A stretch of 64,000 nt of DNA, from contig CAUWCT010000045.1 of assembly GCA_963557065.1 (NCBI GenBank), forward strand, positions 1 through 64,000. The letters run 5' to 3'. Shown piece by piece: positions 57,067 through 64,000 of the stretch (positions within the stretch are counted from its first letter, which is position 1; each line of letters opens with the position of its first letter). The stretch comes from UMGS1370 sp963557065. GTDB lineage: Bacteria; Bacillota; Clostridia; Lachnospirales; Lachnospiraceae. The position numbers were made by a program, and so were the translations under genes. A model generated the notes under the pieces. The model was not told where the DNA came from. It did not search any database and worked only from the letters and a program-made list of their open reading frames with translations.

Positions 57067-58704
57067 TTAGTCTTCGTCTTCGTTATTTTCTCCCACTGTA
57101 AATACCTGTCTCTTACGAGCCATTTCATCGCTCTCCAGATATTCGTCATATGTGGTGATCTTATCCACTAACTGGCCATTGACAATTTCCATAATGCGGT
57201 TTGCAGTGGTCTGTACAATCTGATGGTCGCGGGATGAGAAAATCATTACGCCTGGGAACTTCATCATTCCGTTGTTTAAGGCAGTAATGGATTCCATGTC
57301 CAGGTGGTCGGTGGGCTCGTCTAACATCAGCACATTGGCACCGGAAATCATCAGCTTGGACAGCATACAGCGAACCTTTTCGCCTCCGGACAATACCTTT
57401 ACTTTCTTTACTCCGTCCTCGCCTGCAAACAGCATGCGTCCCAAAAATCCCCGGACATAGGTTACATCTTTTTCCGGAGAATACTGGGTCAGCCAGTCCA
57501 CAATGGTGTCATCGCTGTCAAACTCGGCGCTGTTGTCCTTCGGGAAATAAGACTGGGTCGTGGTCAGCCCCCACTTGTAACTTCCCTCGTCCGGCTCCAT
57601 TTCGCCTGCTAAAATCTGGAACAATACCGTCTTTGCGTGCTCGTTTGGGCCTACTAATGCCACCTTGTCTTCCCGGTTTAAGATAAAGGAAATGTTGTCC
57701 AACACCTTTACCCCGTCGATGGTCTTGCTTAAATTCTCTACGGTCAGAACTTCGTTTCCAATCTCTCTGGCCGGTCGGAAATCAATGTACGGATACTTCC
57801 GGCTGGACGGTTTAATGTCATCCAGTTCAATCTTTTCCAGAGCGCGTTTTCTGGAAGTAGCCTGCTTGGATTTGGACGCATTTGCAGAGAAACGCTGGAT
57901 AAATTCCTGGAGTTCCTTGATTTTTTCCTCTTTCTTCCGGTTGGCTTCCTTCATCTGGCGGATCATTAACTGGCTGGACTCATACCAGAAGTCATAGTTT
58001 CCGGCGTAAAGCTGGATCTTGCTGTAATCAATATCTGCAATCATGGTGCAGACCTTATTTAAGAAGTAACGGTCATGGGAAACCACGATAACGGTATTTT
58101 CAAAGTTAATTAAAAACTCTTCCAGCCATGCAATGGCATCTAAATCCAGGTGGTTGGTCGGCTCGTCCAAAAGCAGGATGTCCGGATTGCCGAAAAGCGC
58201 CTGGGCCAGCAATACTTTCACCTTCTGAGCGCCGGTTAAATCTTTTAACAGGCTATAGTGAAACTCCGGTTCAATGCCCAGTCCGTTTAACAGATTGGCT
58301 GCGTCAGACTCTGCTTCCCAGCCATTCATAGTCGCAAACTCGCCTTCTAACTCAGCTGCCTTAATACCATCCTCGTCTGTGAAGTCTTCCTTCATATAGA
58401 TGGCTTCCTTCTCCTTCATAATCTGGTACAATCTGGCATTGCCCATAATGACTGTATCTAATACCTGATATTCATCATATTTAAAATGATCCTGCTGCAA
58501 AAAGGACAGCCGCTGGCCCTGGGTGATGATCACCTCGCCGCTGGTCGGCTCCAGCTGACCGGATAAAATCTTTAAAAATGTAGATTTTCCAGCGCCGTTT
58601 GCGCCGATTACACCATAACAGTTGCCTTCAGTAAATTTAATATTTACATCTTCAAATAATGCTTTCTTCCCCAGACGTAAGGTAATATTGCTTGTACTAA
58701 TCAT
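57067..58704 (-). CDS. ABC-F family ATPase, YbiT/YkpA-like
   Basis: 545 aa. The first ABC domain has Walker A GANGAGKST, an unusual signature DLTGAQKVKV and Walker B LLLDEPTNHLD. The basic linker has SANASKSKQATSRKRALEKI. The second domain has a degenerate Walker A (VGPNEHAKTVLFQ), LSGGEKVRCML and MLDEPTDHLD, then SSRDHQIV in the H-switch position. These variations are typical of the YbiT branch as I recall it. A short acidic tail ends the protein. Its leader holds a terminator-like hairpin (58733-58760). Confidence 0.92.
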   Translation of the reverse strand: MISTSNITLRLGKKALFEDVNIKFTEGNCYGVIGANGAGKSTFLKILSGQLEPTSGEVIITQGQRLSFLQQDHFKYDEYQVLDTVIMGNARLYQIMKEKEAIYMKEDFTDEDGIKAAELEGEFATMNGWEAESDAANLLNGLGIEPEFHYSLLKDLTGAQKVKVLLAQALFGNPDILLLDEPTNHLDLDAIAWLEEFLINFENTVIVVSHDRYFLNKVCTMIADIDYSKIQLYAGNYDFWYESSQLMIRQMKEANRKKEEKIKELQEFIQRFSANASKSKQATSRKRALEKIELDDIKPSSRKYPYIDFRPAREIGNEVLTVENLSKTIDGVKVLDNISFILNREDKVALVGPNEHAKTVLFQILAGEMEPDEGSYKWGLTTTQSYFPKDNSAEFDSDDTIVDWLTQYSPEKDVTYVRGFLGRMLFAGEDGVKKVKVLSGGEKVRCMLSKLMISGANVLMLDEPTDHLDMESITALNNGMMKFPGVMIFSSRDHQIVQTTANRIMEIVNGQLVDKITTYDEYLESDEMARKRQVFTVGENNEDED

Positions 58705-58732
58705 TGTGATACCCTTTCTGACTCATTCCATG

Positions 58733-58809
58733 AAAAAAGGGGTCTTGCCGGCCCCTCTTTATTGTTCTTTATCAGATTCAGTTATACCCGAAAATCCTGA
58801 TATTTGCAA
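58733..58809 (-). promoter_or_regulatory. Promoter and leader terminator-like hairpin of the ABC-F gene
   Basis: Minus-strand TTGCAA (58804-58809), 17-bp spacer, TATAAC (58781-58786). About 15 bases after the predicted start, AGGGGCCGGCAAGACCCCTTTTTT (arms near 58755-58759 and 58739-58743, T-run 58733-58738) forms an intrinsic terminator. It lies between this promoter and the ABC-F start, so it could attenuate that gene, or simply stop transcripts from the nitroreductase gene. Confidence 0.6.
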
Positions 58810-58848
58810 GGTTTTTTAAAAAAAACTTGTTTTTATAGCCTTCTTTCT

Positions 58849-59640
58849 CTACAGTTTCCTTCCATCCCAGTCTTTTAGCGCCACGCGGACAGAACGGGCC
58901 ATCTCCTTGCTGAACGCCGCCCCTGTTTTTCTGGCATAAAACATCTGGGCATAGTTATGTGCCTCGTATGGATTGTCCGGGCGGTACTTTTCACATTCTT
59001 CTGCAAACATTTCTTCATATTCTTCATCCGTAAGGTGATGATATGTTTCTTCAAATACCACAAATCTGGGATCAAAGCGTTTCCGGAATACCCGCTTATG
59101 GTCCGGTTTGTAATGCCCCAGACACAAAAGAGCCAGCGGAAATACATATGGGGGAAGATCGAATAATTGCTGGTGATATTCGTAGTTTTCCACAATGTCT
59201 CCAATATAACAGGAACCTATCCCCAAAGATTCTGCAGCTATCACTGCATTTTGTGCAGCGGCCATGGTATCTTCACAGGCTAAAATCAAATCTGACTCCT
59301 GGGGCGCTTCAAAACAAAATCCTTTGTCTTTCTTTTCTTCGCAGAATTCCTTTACCTCGTTCTTTTTGTAAAAGTCAAACCACTTGCTCTGGTCAGCCGC
59401 AAAAAGCAACAGCACCGGCGCTTTTGCAATAAACGGCTGATTGTCACAGCTTTTACTGAGTTTCTCTTTGGTCTCCTGACTGCGGATCACAATAACAGAG
59501 TATAACATCTGATTGCCTGCAGTCGGCGCCTGCATCGCCGCCTTCAAAATGGCCTGAAGTTCTTCATCTGTTACCGGCCTGTCGTCATAGGTGCGCAGAG
59601 ACACCCGATTGTACATACATTCTAATACAGGGTTTGTCAT
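58849..59640 (-). CDS. Nitroreductase family flavoenzyme
   Basis: 263 aa. CMYNRVSLRTYDDRPVTDEEL is the start of the FMN-binding nitroreductase fold, followed by ILKAAMQAPTAGNQMLYSVIVI, and GIGSCYIGDIVENYEYHQQLFDLP in the flavin-contact region. The C-terminal part (DEEYEEMFAEECEKYRP ... YARKTGA) fits the NfsA/oxygen-insensitive group. Uses NAD(P)H to reduce nitroaromatics or quinones; the physiological substrate is unknown. Confidence 0.9.
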   Translation of the reverse strand: MTNPVLECMYNRVSLRTYDDRPVTDEELQAILKAAMQAPTAGNQMLYSVIVIRSQETKEKLSKSCDNQPFIAKAPVLLLFAADQSKWFDFYKKNEVKEFCEEKKDKGFCFEAPQESDLILACEDTMAAAQNAVIAAESLGIGSCYIGDIVENYEYHQQLFDLPPYVFPLALLCLGHYKPDHKRVFRKRFDPRFVVFEETYHHLTDEEYEEMFAEECEKYRPDNPYEAHNYAQMFYARKTGAAFSKEMARSVRVALKDWDGRKL

Positions 59641-59712
59641 TGCAGTTCCTCCCTTTCGTTTTATAATACTACTATACCATTCTCCGCCTAAAAAGAATAC
59701 TGCATTTATCCA

Positions 59713-59740
59713 TTGAAAAAGATAAAATTTTGGGTATAAT
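59713..59740 (+). promoter_or_regulatory. Promoter of the MATE pump gene
   Basis: TTGAAA (59713-59718), 16-bp spacer, TATAAT (59735-59740). The leader before the ATG at 59837 is about 90 bases and contains AGCCTGTCTGTC / GACTGGCA-type weak complementarity; no clear riboswitch is seen. Confidence 0.72.
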
Positions 59741-59836
59741 CAGACCAGAGCCTGTCTGTCAGATGCGCAAAAGCAGACTGGCATAATACCGGGCAGGATC
59801 GCTAAACAGAACGATAGATGAAAAAGGTGATTTTAT

Positions 59837-61180
59837 ATGAACTCACAGCATTCCCTTACTGAAGGCAGTATTGTAAAAAATGTAATTCTTTTTTCCATTC
59901 CCTTTTTATTGGCTAATTTAATCCAGGCCTTGTACGGAGCCGCCGACCTGATGGTCATTGGCTGGTACTGTCCGCCGGAAAGCGTGGCTGCTGTTTCAAC
60001 CGGAACCCAGGTAACCCAGATTATTACCAGCATGATCTCCGGACTGACCCTTGGAGGTACCGTTCTGGTTGGAAAATATGTGGGAAGAAATCAGCCCGAA
60101 GATGTAAAGGATACCATTGCTTCCAATTTATCTGTCTTTGCCATCGTGGGAATCCTTCTCTCTGTCCTGCTGCTGGTATTCGCATCTCCTATTTTGACAG
60201 CCTTAAAAACTCCTGACGCATCTTTTTCCCAGGCAAAAGAGTACGTTTCCGTCTGCGCCTGCGGTGTTATTTTTATCTGCGGATACAATGCCATCAGCGC
60301 TATTTTGCGGGGATACGGCGACTCCAGAAGTCCCCTGATCTTTGTTGCAGTTTCCGGCTGTCTCAACCTGATTGGCGATATTGTGCTGGTCAAATATTTT
60401 CATATGGGAGTGGCCGGCACTGCCCTGGCAACCATTGCTTCTCAGGGAATCAGCATGGTTTTAGCCATGATGTATCTCAACCGGCGCAATTTTATTTTTA
60501 AATTCCGTCTGAAAAATTTTAAAATTTCCAGGGCAAAGGCCCTGGAACTGGCTTATGTTGGCATTCCCATCTCCCTTCAGGAATGTATGGTGCGTCTCTC
60601 CTTTTTATACCTGACTTCTGTTACCAATCAATTAGGTGTAAGCGCCGCCGCTGCTGTGGGCATTGCCAGCAAATATGACGTCTTTGCCATGCTGCCCGCC
60701 ACTTCCGCAGCCAATGCCTTATCTGCCATCGTGGCTCAAAATTACGGCGCCGGAAAATATAAACGCATGAATCAGTCTCTGGCTGTAGCAATTTTGTTTG
60801 CACTGCCTTTTTCCACTGCATTTTTCCTGTGGGCCCAGCTTAATCCAGAATCCATGATCCGGATTTTCTCCAGCGATCCGGCGATTATTGCAGCCGGAAT
60901 CCCATTTTTTAAAACCTGCAGTTTCGATTATTTATGCGTATTGTTTGTATTTACCCTAAACGGGTATTTAAACGGCCGATCCAAAACCATCTTCACCATG
61001 GTTAGCTGCTGTTTCGGCGCGCTGGCCCTCAGAATGCCTCTTATCTACGCCGCCTGCCATTATGCTCCGGATCAACTGGATGTCATCGGAATGGTCGCCC
61101 CTGCCGTATCCGCCATCATGGCTGTTTACACCTTGCTTTATGTACTGGGTCTGATGAAGAAAACCGGTTCCGGCTCTTAA
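59837..61180 (+). CDS. MATE family efflux transporter
   Basis: 447 aa, 12 helices. N-terminal GSIVKNVILFSIPFLLANLIQALYGAADLMVIG is the NorM/DinF signature, repeated after the midpoint (YVGIPISLQECMVRLSFLYLTSVTNQLG). It exports drugs or metabolites using a Na+ or H+ gradient. AAAAAGGTG lies before the ATG. The 3' end overlaps the convergent ferredoxin gene by 4 bases. Confidence 0.93.
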   Translation: MNSQHSLTEGSIVKNVILFSIPFLLANLIQALYGAADLMVIGWYCPPESVAAVSTGTQVTQIITSMISGLTLGGTVLVGKYVGRNQPEDVKDTIASNLSVFAIVGILLSVLLLVFASPILTALKTPDASFSQAKEYVSVCACGVIFICGYNAISAILRGYGDSRSPLIFVAVSGCLNLIGDIVLVKYFHMGVAGTALATIASQGISMVLAMMYLNRRNFIFKFRLKNFKISRAKALELAYVGIPISLQECMVRLSFLYLTSVTNQLGVSAAAAVGIASKYDVFAMLPATSAANALSAIVAQNYGAGKYKRMNQSLAVAILFALPFSTAFFLWAQLNPESMIRIFSSDPAIIAAGIPFFKTCSFDYLCVLFVFTLNGYLNGRSKTIFTMVSCCFGALALRMPLIYAACHYAPDQLDVIGMVAPAVSAIMAVYTLLYVLGLMKKTGSGS

Positions 61181-61980
61181 TGTTTTTGAAGATTATAATA
61201 CAGTTTATTTTCCTTTCGTCCGGCACATACATTCTTCAGACGTTCTGCAAGGCCTGCCAGTCTGTCCGGATCTAATGATCTGGCATGGACCGGGCAAACT
61301 GACAGACACCTCATACAGGAGATACATCTCTCTCCATCTGTCTCCCAGGGCCGGTCTGCCGGAATGGCCTGCACCGGGCATTTGTCCCCGCAGATACCGC
61401 ATTTGATACAGGAATCATCTGTCTGGGGAATCATGGGGACTGTGCCCAGTTTCTTATAGGGACGGTTCCCCGGAATCCAGCTTTCCTGGCAATTTTCTTT
61501 GTAATTCTCTTTGCAGCCCTCTGCCAGATAAGTCCTTATTTTTTCTCCAAACTCTCCCAGTTCTTTCTGATCCTTCTCATCCGGCCTTTTGGCTCCGTAT
61601 TGCCTCACAATGGAGTGTTCTGCAATGGCGCTGACAGCCGCCCTGCATACAAATCCTCTTTCTGTTAAAATATCTTCCAGCTCTGTCAGAGTGTCCTCAA
61701 ATTCCCGGTTTCCATACACCGCCATCAACACTGCCGCTGCGCCTTTGGCAGACAATTTCCCCATTCTCTGGGCTGCCACAGCCGGAACCCGCCCTCCAAA
61801 TGACGGCACCGCAATCACGCAGACGTCCTCTGGTCCAAATTCATAGTCAGAAACGTCCTCTTTCGGACTGGACAAGTCAATCCAAGTTACTTCCTGCCCC
61901 TCAAAAAGCGTCTGGCAGACCATATCAGCTGCCCTTTTTGTCCCCCCGGTAGGGCTAAAATAAATGCTGTAACAACTCAT
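61177..61980 (-). CDS. EFR1-type flavodoxin/ferredoxin fusion
   Basis: 267 aa. N-terminal flavodoxin-like domain with the FMN loop FSPTGGTKRAA (about residues 8-18), VIAVPSFGGRVP, and a C-terminal ferredoxin domain with two [4Fe-4S] motifs: CIKCGICGDKCPVQAI and CISCMRCLSVCPVHAR. This matches the EFR1 family of Firmicutes, presumed electron carriers; partners are unknown. It ends 4 bases inside the convergent MATE gene. Confidence 0.92.
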   Translation of the reverse strand: MSCYSIYFSPTGGTKRAADMVCQTLFEGQEVTWIDLSSPKEDVSDYEFGPEDVCVIAVPSFGGRVPAVAAQRMGKLSAKGAAAVLMAVYGNREFEDTLTELEDILTERGFVCRAAVSAIAEHSIVRQYGAKRPDEKDQKELGEFGEKIRTYLAEGCKENYKENCQESWIPGNRPYKKLGTVPMIPQTDDSCIKCGICGDKCPVQAIPADRPWETDGERCISCMRCLSVCPVHARSLDPDRLAGLAERLKNVCAGRKENKLYYNLQKH

Positions 61981-62119
61981 GGCATACTCTCCTTCCTTGA
62001 ATTGCCCAAATTTTTCTCTTATAATCCTTTTTAAGGTGCGCTATATTGAAGATAGAAAAGGGAAAACCACAGAAGCGGCCTACCCTCTAAATAACAATAA
62101 GCTAAACCGTTACAAACGG

Positions 62120-62692
62120 TCAGCCGTCACTATTGGTGGTAGTGGCGGCTATTTTTTTGTCCTCCCACTGCTTTTTAGTCAGATAGTTGGTATGTCCAAT
62201 TCGTATTTCCTTCATCAGCGGCACCGGTACTTCATTGCAGGTATGGTGATAGCGAAATCCTGCTTTCTCCTGCACACGTTTGGACTGGACGTTTCCATCA
62301 TAATAACCGCACCAGATCACAGTCATGTTTCTGTCCTCAAATCCATGGCGGAGAATTTCTCTTACCGCTTCCGGCATATAGCCTCTTCCCCAAAATGGTT
62401 TCCCCAGCCAGTATCCCAATTCACATTCGTCCTCCCGCTCAGTCATATCTGTGTGTCCATTCAGCTTTAATTCGATTGAGTCAATGGCCTTTTCGCTGCC
62501 TTTTTCGCAAATGGCATAGCACTCCGGTCCATTGAGAACTGTTTGGATTACTTTTAAGCTTTCTTCCAGATTTTTATGAGGCGGCCATTCTGCAATGGGT
62601 CCAACTGCAGAATCCCTGGCATACTCATATAAACTTTCTGCATCTTCCTCTCTCCAGGGCCGAAGAACTAATCGTTCTGTTGTCAAAATCAT
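62120..62692 (-). CDS. GNAT acetyltransferase (RimJ/RimL type)
   Basis: 190 aa. LTTERLVLRPWREEDAESLYEYA at the start, ECELGYWLGKPFWGRGYMPEAVREIL (acetyl-CoA-binding loop G-x-x-x-x-GRGYM) and CGYYDGNVQSKRVQEKAGFRYHHT near the end are diagnostic of the RimJ/RimL branch of GNAT enzymes. It may modify an amino group of a protein or small molecule. TAAGGAGG precedes the ATG. Confidence 0.92.
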   Translation of the reverse strand: MILTTERLVLRPWREEDAESLYEYARDSAVGPIAEWPPHKNLEESLKVIQTVLNGPECYAICEKGSEKAIDSIELKLNGHTDMTEREDECELGYWLGKPFWGRGYMPEAVREILRHGFEDRNMTVIWCGYYDGNVQSKRVQEKAGFRYHHTCNEVPVPLMKEIRIGHTNYLTKKQWEDKKIAATTTNSDG

Positions 62693-62727
62693 GAAACCGC
62701 CTCCTTATAAACTGACATCTTACTATC

Positions 62728-63774
62728 TCATCCCCGGCACAGTACCCGATCAGTCCCGCGATCAATCAGACGCCCCATCACAACTGTATACAGAGAAGCC
62801 GCTGCATTGGTGCCGATTCGCAGAAGAACTGCTCCCACTGCGCCAAATAGTCCGGACGCAATGGACAGTGCACCAAACGTGTTAAACACCGTCTGCCATG
62901 GATAACCGGCTGAATATCCCACTCCGATTCCTCCAAGCAGACCGAGCATGGAGTGAAGTTCTCCGGGAAGAACCAGATACAGCACTAAAAAGATCATGCA
63001 GCCTAAAATATTATAAATCCATCTGGCCTTAGCTCTTTTTACCAAATCCTTTTGAAACGGCATACAGACAGACATACATGCAATCCCCACCCACATGGCT
63101 CTGGGAATCTCCAGCAACGATGCAATCAGAAGCGCTGTAGACACACAGAGTGTCAGCTTAATATACCAGCGGTTTCTCGCAGAACGGGGATCGAATTCAT
63201 GGAACAGATCTTTAAATTCCCTTTTGTGGCGGCGGTTTTTCTGATTTTTATAAAACACAGCCATACACAGCACCATGCCCATGAGAAGTCCTGCCGTTCG
63301 CAGTGCCCAGGAATGTCCTGTCACATCATATCCCTGCAAAATCAGGTAGGACAGCACAAATGTAGAGTGATTCGACATAATAACATTATGGCATCCCAGA
63401 AACATCAGCGCCAGAATACAGATCAGGTTGATAAAAAATGCCGGAAACGGCGATACCATATTGCTAAGTCTTGGTCCTGCTATCAATATGGAAAAAATTC
63501 CGGCAATACACAGCAGTCCATGAGACGTCCGAATTCCAAAATCCGCCTGCCGCAAAACCAGCAGCGCTAACAGCACCACCACTCCCGCAATACTGTTCTC
63601 GCTGCCAAATACCATGCTGAATACGGTCACTGCCGCAAAACAGAACGCCACTACCAGATACACTTTAAAATTATAAATCAGAATATGACGGAAACGCTCC
63701 TTTTTGTCTTCCGTTCTGCGAATCAATGCTTTAGACCCGGCAGAATTAAGCTGCAGTTCCTGATAAAATGTCAT
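62728..63774 (-). CDS. FUSC family membrane protein (aromatic-acid-exporter-like)
   Basis: 348 aa from the ATG at 63774 (AAAGGAGG ribosome site); the longer frame to 63819 lies in the promoter. Two blocks of about four helices each separated by a basic hydrophilic loop (NQKNRRHKREFKDLFHEFDPRSARNRW), ending in helices followed by TVVMGRLIDRGTDRVL. The organisation, VVAFCFAAVTVFSMVFG and LCVSTALLIASLLEIPRAMWVGIACMSVCMPF, fits FUSC/FUSC_2. Members are putative exporters of aromatic compounds. Confidence 0.82.
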   Translation of the reverse strand: MTFYQELQLNSAGSKALIRRTEDKKERFRHILIYNFKVYLVVAFCFAAVTVFSMVFGSENSIAGVVVLLALLVLRQADFGIRTSHGLLCIAGIFSILIAGPRLSNMVSPFPAFFINLICILALMFLGCHNVIMSNHSTFVLSYLILQGYDVTGHSWALRTAGLLMGMVLCMAVFYKNQKNRRHKREFKDLFHEFDPRSARNRWYIKLTLCVSTALLIASLLEIPRAMWVGIACMSVCMPFQKDLVKRAKARWIYNILGCMIFLVLYLVLPGELHSMLGLLGGIGVGYSAGYPWQTVFNTFGALSIASGLFGAVGAVLLRIGTNAAASLYTVVMGRLIDRGTDRVLCRG

Positions 63775-63807
63775 TTGTAAATCAACCTCCTTTGGACAAT
63801 AGAGAAG

Positions 63808-63836
63808 ATTGTACTTCATTAGGAATCAGCGCGCAA
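63808..63836 (-). promoter_or_regulatory. Promoter of the FUSC gene
   Basis: Minus-strand TTGCGC (63831-63836), 17-bp spacer, TACAAT (63808-63813), about 28 bases before the ATG of the FUSC gene. Confidence 0.6.
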
Positions 63837-63864
63837 GACATTTAAGAAGGGTTTAATAGTTTTT

Positions 63865-64000
63865 TTATTTTTCCTCCCAGCGATTATAGATATTTGCCAG
63901 TACAGCGCCGGAAATATTGTGCCATACAGAGAATATTGCACCGGGAACGGTTGCCATAGCTAAATCCGGAAATGCTGTGCCGGCCAGAGAAGTGGCAAGT
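63865..64000 (-). CDS. C-terminal end of a bile-acid:sodium-symporter-family-like transporter (5' end outside window)
   Basis: On the minus strand an open frame enters from the right edge and ends at TAA (63865-63867). The last residues read LAGTAFPDLAMATVPGAIF then SVWHNISGAVLANIYNRWEEK. The ATVPGAIFSVWHNISG motif is typical of the final helix of BASS (bile acid:Na+ symporter) family proteins. The rest is off the window, so assignment rests on about 44 residues. Confidence 0.62.
   Translation of the reverse strand, partial: LATSLAGTAFPDLAMATVPGAIFSVWHNISGAVLANIYNRWEEK

Noticed and set aside
61177..61180. Four-base overlap of convergent MATE and EFR1 genes as a regulatory feature
   Set aside because: Short convergent overlaps are common in compact genomes; nothing else here suggests antisense control.

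Overview
The window looks like chromosome of a gut-type Clostridia, most likely Lachnospiraceae. The reasons are moderate-GC Firmicutes coding with strong AAGGAGG-type ribosome binding sites, a Rpn-family nuclease of the Lachnospiraceae type, a surface protein with Cys/His-rich N-terminus and choline-binding-type C-terminal repeats, lac/cellobiose-type PTS genes, an EFR1-type ferredoxin, ABC-F ATPases, and a cytoplasmic arylsulfate sulfotransferase like those of intestinal eubacteria. Nearly all genes lie on the minus strand. There is no rRNA, CRISPR array, prophage or intact insertion sequence; two tRNA genes (Gly-GCC, Phe-GAA) are present.

Layout. 1-2.3 kb: the 3' end of an unidentified gene, a DapB/2,4-diaminopentanoate-dehydrogenase-like oxidoreductase and a MerR/BmrR-type regulator. 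2.4-19.4 kb: a cell-surface polysaccharide locus transcribed leftward in two blocks, separated by a broken Rpn nuclease gene. The first block runs glf, GT8, two GT2, a VioA-like sugar aminotransferase, GT2, flippase. The second runs ATP-grasp, a DPM/GacI-like GT2, a second flippase, a rhamnosyltransferase-like GT2, DUF2304, DUF2142, rfbC and an ABC-2 export permease. The second block resembles a GacIJKL-type module that makes, flips and attaches side-chain sugars on a lipid carrier. The export permease has no ATPase partner in the window.

19.4-24 kb: a lac/cellobiose PTS (IIB, IIA, IIC) in one operon with a cytoplasmic sulfatase, divergent from an RpiR regulator, with four 16-bp operator-like palindromes between them. 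24-27.3 kb: a VanRS-type two-component system preceded by a one-helix small protein. 27.4-31.7 kb: an SLC13-type anion permease divergent from a Crp/Fnr regulator, which is followed by an arylsulfate sulfotransferase. Near-identical palindromes (TAGCC-NN-GACTA type) sit at about -41.5 of the inferred permease and sulfotransferase promoters. The PTS/sulfatase and sulfotransferase loci suggest use of sulfate esters.

31.7-43 kb: a polar amino-acid ABC transporter, yjjG, pyrC, a split ThrE exporter, a HAD phosphatase, a DUF378 membrane protein and a four-gene MoxR/VWA operon. 43-47 kb: a large secreted repeat protein and the two tRNAs. 47-54.3 kb: an unusual operon encoding a macro-like/ADP-ribosyltransferase fusion, a small DUF6508-like protein, a 1213-aa papain-fold protein with GLUG-like repeats, and a GH13 debranching-enzyme homologue whose three catalytic residues are all replaced. 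This is the best candidate for an undescribed system. 54.3-64 kb: two ABC-F ATPases, exonuclease III, a nitroreductase, a MATE pump, an EFR1 ferredoxin, a GNAT acetyltransferase, an FUSC-type protein and the 3' end of a BASS-type transporter.

All assignments come from reading the sequence and remembered family motifs; no database search was run.
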